Source of the DNA: G041228335 sp964580905
Lineage (GTDB): Bacteria > Pseudomonadota > Alphaproteobacteria > Puniceispirillales > UBA1172
Direction: 5' to 3'
Length of the DNA: 10,273 bases
NCBI GenBank assembly: GCA_964580905.1
Contig: CAZOLR010000053.1
Coordinates: 1-10,273 of the forward strand
Below the pieces are notes generated by a model that was not told where the DNA came from, searched no databases, and saw nothing but the letters and a program-made list of their open reading frames with translations. This document shows positions 6,811 through 10,273 of this stretch, piece by piece. The translations under genes were made by a program, and so were the position numbers. Positions within the stretch are counted from its first letter, which is position 1; every line of letters begins with the position of its first letter.

Positions 6811-8673
6811 CTATGCGACCCGTCTCAAATGGCGGATAACCGCAACCACAGCCGCCGGTGTCAGCCCCGGCAGACGATTTGCCTGACCGATGGTCTCAGG
6901 GCGATGCCGGGTCAGAATATCAATGCTTTCCGCCGACAGCCCGCCGATTGCGGCGTAATCGGTTTCCGGCGGAATGATGAGCTGTTCATCCCGGCGGAGC
7001 GCGTCGATATCAGCTTGCTGGCGATGGACATAACCGCGGTAACGGCAGTTGATTTCCAGCTGGTCATGGAGAGAGGGATCAATTTCACCCAGTTGTGGCC
7101 AGAGAGCCAGCAGATCAGCCATTTTTATTCCGTCACGGGACAAAAGATCCGCGGCCGTGAGTTTTCTTCCGTCACGGGTGGAGGGCAGATCATGCAATGC
7201 CAGTTGTGAGGGCAATGCCGCCGACTGATCAAGGAGTGCTGTCGCCGCGTCAAGGTCCTTGCGGCGGCCAGCCCAGTGCCGGGCCCGTACCGCCCCGACA
7301 ACGCCAATTTCAACCCCTTTATCCGTCAGCCGCTGATCAGCGTTATCGGCCCGCAGAAGCAGACGGTATTCCGCACGCGAGGTAAACATCCGGTACGGCT
7401 CCGGAGCCCCGCGGGTAATAAGATCATCAATCATCACGCCTGTATAGGCCTCCGCCCGGTCAAGGATGAAGGATCTGTCGCCGCCAGATGCCCTGAGACT
7501 TGCGTTGATGCCCGCCATCAGGCCCTGGGCCGCGGCTTCTTCATATCCTGTTGTGCCGTTGATCTGACCGGCAAGGAACAGTCCCGGGATGGCTTTCAGC
7601 TCCAGCCTGCGGGTGAGGGCGCGGGGATCGATGCAATCATATTCGATGGCGTAGCCGTAGCGCAGGATCCTGGCCTGCTCAAGCCCGGGAATAGACGCGA
7701 TCATTCTGTCCTGAACATCACGTGGAAGACTCGTTGAAATCCCGTTCGGGTAGACCGTGGGGTCATCCAGCCCCTCAGGTTCAAGAAAAACCTGATGCGA
7801 CATCCGTTCAGCGAAGCGCACGACCTTGTCTTCGATAGACGGGCAGTACCGGGGACCTGTTCCTTCAATCTGGCCGGAATAGACCGCGGAAAGATGGATA
7901 CTTGAAGAAATAATCCGGTGGGTTTCCTCGGTCGTCCTTGTAATCCCGCAGGAAATCTGCGGCACGGTAATCTCTTTGGTCAGGCTGGAGAAGGGAACCG
8001 GCGGATCATCAGCGGGCTGCATTTCCAGCTGGTCCCAGGATATTGTTCTCCCGTCAAGACGTGCGGGCGTGCCGGTTTTCAGCCGGGCCATCGGAAGCCC
8101 GAGTGCCGGATCACGCAGCCGACGTGCCAGCATATTTGACGGATTTTCGCCAAAACGCCCCGCTTCGCTACGTTCCGGGCCAAGATGGATGATCCCGCCA
8201 AGAAAGGTGCCGGTGGTCAGCACCGCCGCCCCGCAACGGAAAATTTCACCCGTCTCGGTGACAAGGCCGGTAAGTTGGCCGCTTTCAACGAGGAGATCAC
8301 CAACCGCTGCCTCAATAATCGTCAATCCCGGGCATTCCTCGAGGAGATCCAGAATGGCTTTCCGGTAAAGGCCACGGTCCGCCTGGGCCCGGGGGCCGTG
8401 CACCGCAGGTCCGCGGGACCGGTTCAGCATGCGAAACTGTATTCCGGACCGGTCAATGGCACGTGCCATCAGCCCGTCCAGGGCATCAATTTCCCGGACA
8501 AGATGACCTTTGCCAAGCCCGCCGATGGCCGGATTGCAGGACATCTCGCCGATAGTATCACGGCGCATGGTGATAAGGGCGACTTCAGCCCCCATCCGGG
8601 CCGCGGCCGCAGCGGCTTCAACACCGGCATGGCCGCCGCCTACCACCAGCACATCATAGCTGTTTGCCGTCAT
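6811..8673 (-). CDS. mnmG: tRNA uridine-5-carboxymethylaminomethyl modification enzyme MnmG (GidA)
   Basis: FAD-dependent partner of MnmE. Together they install the (carboxymethyl)aminomethyl group on the wobble U34 of tRNAs that read NNA/NNG codons, using a folate-derived carbon. The product is 620 residues, normal for the long proteobacterial MnmG. The N-terminal dinucleotide-binding loop is G12-G-G-H-A-G17. 'MSCNPAIGGLGKGHLVRE' (from M44) includes C46. The PROSITE-type GidA signatures are present as 'GPRYCPSIEDK' with C278 and 'AGQINGTTGYEEAAAQGL' (369-386). The C-terminal 'RYRGYVHRQ' and the following helical domain form the MnmE-binding part. Coding-strand GAGG six bases before the ATG is a good Shine-Dalgarno. 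A candidate promoter lies immediately upstream. rsmG follows after a 4-bp gap. Confidence 0.98.
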   Translation of the reverse strand: MTANSYDVLVVGGGHAGVEAAAAAARMGAEVALITMRRDTIGEMSCNPAIGGLGKGHLVREIDALDGLMARAIDRSGIQFRMLNRSRGPAVHGPRAQADRGLYRKAILDLLEECPGLTIIEAAVGDLLVESGQLTGLVTETGEIFRCGAAVLTTGTFLGGIIHLGPERSEAGRFGENPSNMLARRLRDPALGLPMARLKTGTPARLDGRTISWDQLEMQPADDPPVPFSSLTKEITVPQISCGITRTTEETHRIISSSIHLSAVYSGQIEGTGPRYCPSIEDKVVRFAERMSHQVFLEPEGLDDPTVYPNGISTSLPRDVQDRMIASIPGLEQARILRYGYAIEYDCIDPRALTRRLELKAIPGLFLAGQINGTTGYEEAAAQGLMAGINASLRASGGDRSFILDRAEAYTGVMIDDLITRGAPEPYRMFTSRAEYRLLLRADNADQRLTDKGVEIGVVGAVRARHWAGRRKDLDAATALLDQSAALPSQLALHDLPSTRDGRKLTAADLLSRDGIKMADLLALWPQLGEIDPSLHDQLEINCRYRGYVHRQQADIDALRRDEQLIIPPETDYAAIGGLSAESIDILTRHRPETIGQANRLPGLTPAAVVAVIRHLRRVA

Positions 8674-8706
8674 GGTTTGCCTCGATGAGCGGGAATCACG
8701 GGCTGG

Positions 8707-8735
8707 AGGATACCGAAGCCGGATAAAAGGGTCAA
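8707..8735 (-). promoter_or_regulatory. Candidate sigma70-type promoter for mnmG-rsmG(-parAB)
   Basis: On the minus strand, a -35 TTGACC (8735-8730, 5 of 6 consensus bases) is followed by a 17-bp spacer and a -10 TATCCT (8712-8707, 4 of 6). Initiation would fall near 8700, leaving a leader of about 25-30 nt with GAGG before the mnmG ATG. The 103-bp mnmE-mnmG gap is by far the longest between genes in the leftward cluster, which supports an internal promoter here. A small ATTCC/GGAAT hairpin (loop of 4) overlaps the -35 region. It is too weak to call a terminator. The evidence is hexamer match only. Confidence 0.5.
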
Positions 8736-8776
8736 TTCCCGTTGGAATGGGGGCAGATCAATAAACCGGTTCCGAT

Positions 8777-10135
8777 TCACTTACCAATACAGAAAGAGGA
8801 AAAAATATGATCCAGCAGATCTTCCACATCGACCCGGCCCGTAAGGCGCCCCAGCGCATGCACGGCGTGTCGGAATTCTTCGGCCATGAGTTCAGGTGAA
8901 TGCTCCATATCGAGGAGGGATGCGGATCTGAGCGCAGAAAGGGCTATGTCCAACGCGTCCAGATGACGCTGGCGGGTCAGTATCGGGGGTTCGGTCGTTT
9001 CTGTGAGATCTTCGATCCGGCGTATCAGTTCTTTTTCAAGCCTGTCCATGCCTGTGCCCGTTGCCGCTGAAATCATCAGCCATTCGGGGCGGGGCCCCTT
9101 GCCGGAGGGCAGATCGGTTTTTGTCAGCACGGGTAAAAAATGTGGCGGCTCACCCCCCTGATCACCTGTTTCCTTCATGATATTCTGCCTGATATCGTGG
9201 AAAACCGTGGCGGGATGATCTGTTGGCTGTTCCACCAGAACAAGTACGACAGAGGCACCGGATGCGGCGTTCAGCGCCCGGCGAACCCCTTCCTTTTCGA
9301 CAACATTGGAAGTATCGCGGATACCGGCTGTATCAACCAGATGGACGGGAATACCTTTAATATCGAGAGATACACGGATGATATCACGGGTTGTGCCCGC
9401 CTCAGGTGAGACAATAGCCCGCTCATCCCCGGCAAGTGCGTTGAGTAGGGTGGATTTCCCGGCATTCGGCAAGCCGACAAGGGCAACTTTTATCCCGTCA
9501 CGTGTAATGAGGCCGGCGCTGGCCGCGGAAAGAGCGTTTTCTATCTCATCGATCAGCGATGCGGTGCCGGAACGGATAGTTTCTAGGACGTTGCCGGGCA
9601 GTTCTTCATCAGCAAAATCAATGATAGCTTCAAGATGGGCAGAAAGAGAAATCAGACGGTTTCGCCATTCATCGGTACGTTTTGTCAGCGCACCATCAAG
9701 CTGGGCCATGGCCTGATGATGCTGGCGGGCGGTATCCGCATCAATGATATCACCTATGGCTTCCGCCTGATCGAGGTTGATTTTGCCTTCGGTAAAAGCA
9801 CGGCGGGTAAATTCCCCGGGTTCAGCCAGCCTGAAACCAGGTATCTCCTCTAGTTCACCCATCACCATGCGGCCAAGCACCGGGCTGCCATGCAGATGAA
9901 ATTCCGCGAGATCTTCCCCGGTGGCACTGGCGGGCCCTTTAAAGAACAGCACCATCCCCTGATCAAGAGGCTGAGCATGGGAATCCTTGAGTACCACCAT
10001 CTTCGCCTCACGCGGGGGAGGAACAATTCCCGCAAGCCGCCGCAAGGCCCGCGCGGCGCCCGGACCGGATACACGGATAATCTGGATGGCAGACCGCCCC
10101 GGTGGTGTGGCAAGAGCAAAAATCGTCTCGGTCAT
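8777..10135 (-). CDS. mnmE: tRNA modification GTPase MnmE (TrmE/ThdF)
   Basis: 452-residue GTPase that dimerizes through its N-terminal folate-binding domain and works with MnmG on wobble uridine 34 of tRNA. The N-terminal domain shows 'EFHLHGSPV' (78-86) and 'EPGEFTRRAFTEGKINLDQA' (from E105). The G domain is inserted in the helical domain. Its motifs are G1 G221-L-P-N-A-G-K-S228, G2 T248-T-R-D251, G3 D268-T-A-G271, G4 T338-K-T-D341 and G5-like S356-A-A-T-G360. The C-terminus ends in the catalytic C449-I-G-K452 motif. G4 has Thr where the canonical motif has Asn (NKxD). The start ATG is preceded on the coding strand by AAGGGAG with 4 bases between, a strong ribosome-binding site. mnmG follows on the same strand after 103 bp, so the two partners are adjacent. 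Confidence 0.98.
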   Translation of the reverse strand: MTETIFALATPPGRSAIQIIRVSGPGAARALRRLAGIVPPPREAKMVVLKDSHAQPLDQGMVLFFKGPASATGEDLAEFHLHGSPVLGRMVMGELEEIPGFRLAEPGEFTRRAFTEGKINLDQAEAIGDIIDADTARQHHQAMAQLDGALTKRTDEWRNRLISLSAHLEAIIDFADEELPGNVLETIRSGTASLIDEIENALSAASAGLITRDGIKVALVGLPNAGKSTLLNALAGDERAIVSPEAGTTRDIIRVSLDIKGIPVHLVDTAGIRDTSNVVEKEGVRRALNAASGASVVLVLVEQPTDHPATVFHDIRQNIMKETGDQGGEPPHFLPVLTKTDLPSGKGPRPEWLMISAATGTGMDRLEKELIRRIEDLTETTEPPILTRQRHLDALDIALSALRSASLLDMEHSPELMAEEFRHAVHALGRLTGRVDVEDLLDHIFSSFCIGK

Positions 10136-10227
10136 GGGACTCCCTTGTTAATACGGATGAGCGCTGTTAGGCTCGGTAGTGTCTCCCTTAGGGGTGATAC
10201 GATGACAACAACAGGAGAACAAGGCTT

Positions 10228-10273
10228 ATGTTTCGGGAAACCCGGAAATGCCTGTTCGGCTGGATTACGGTTT
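10228..10273 (+). CDS. Possible start of a divergent rightward gene, cut by window end
   Basis: An ATG at 10228 opens a frame that stays open to the window end and reads M-F-R-E-T-R-K-C-L-F-G-W-I-T-V. AGGAGAA at 10213-10219 lies about 8-10 bases upstream, an acceptable Shine-Dalgarno position. Basic residues followed by a hydrophobic run would fit a signal peptide or membrane segment, but only 15 residues are visible. A second frame from the ATG at 10202 (M-T-T-T-G-E-Q-G) is also open to the end. The AGGAGAA motif lies inside it, so I prefer 10228. I do not recognise the product. Confidence 0.35.
   Translation, partial: MFRETRKCLFGWITV

Noticed and set aside
8185..8688. A 167-codon plus-strand open frame opposite the mnmG start
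   Set aside because: It is antisense to the FAD-binding region of mnmG and has no recognisable protein features. It is a shadow frame.
8714..8728. TTATCC on the minus strand as a DnaA box
   Set aside because: Only the first six bases match TTATCCACA, and no cluster of boxes is nearby, so there is no support for an origin here.
8735..8754. ATTCC/GGAAT hairpin downstream of mnmE as a terminator
   Set aside because: The stem has only 5 pairs, and the T-run on the minus strand comes only after the intervening GACCC. It also overlaps the better-supported promoter.
10141..10203. Promoters for mnmE or the divergent frame
   Set aside because: -10-like hexamers such as TATTAA and TACGAT exist but lack -35 partners at proper spacing, so no specific promoter can be called.

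Overview
This window is a conserved housekeeping and chromosome-segregation block from an alphaproteobacterium, seemingly of moderate GC content. The evidence is gene order and protein type: a DUF3576-type protein, leuS, lptE and holA run rightward and meet a leftward cluster of mnmE, mnmG, rsmG, parA and parB. That arrangement, with the parABS system beside rsmG/mnmG/mnmE, is typical of the origin-proximal region of alphaproteobacterial chromosomes. I cannot name a genus. The general look is compatible with marine or Rhodospirillales-like lineages, but this is only an impression.

Left half (1-4412, plus strand): the 3' end of a DUF3576-type gene, leucyl-tRNA synthetase (leuS), the LPS-assembly lipoprotein LptE and the DNA polymerase III delta subunit (holA). 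leuS, lptE and holA overlap or abut (14-bp and 4-bp overlaps), so they look like one transcript. leuS-lptE-holA is also a conserved trio in gammaproteobacteria.

Right half (4420-10135, minus strand): transcription runs mnmE, mnmG, rsmG, parA, parB. MnmE and MnmG together modify the wobble uridine of certain tRNAs, and RsmG methylates 16S rRNA. ParA and ParB with a parS site segregate the replicated origin region. A perfect parS palindrome (6723-6738) lies inside the rsmG coding sequence, about 600 bp upstream of parA. A plausible sigma70-type promoter sits between mnmE and mnmG, and an AT-rich inverted repeat sits between rsmG and parA. The two gene trains converge with only 7 bp between the holA and parB stop codons and no visible terminator.

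Right edge (10136-10273): a short region divergent from mnmE, with a Shine-Dalgarno-like motif and a possible start of a rightward gene cut by the window end.

I see no mobile elements, CRISPR arrays, tRNA or rRNA genes, phage genes or defence genes. The window is essentially core genome. The second-look items are regulatory or architectural rather than a new system.
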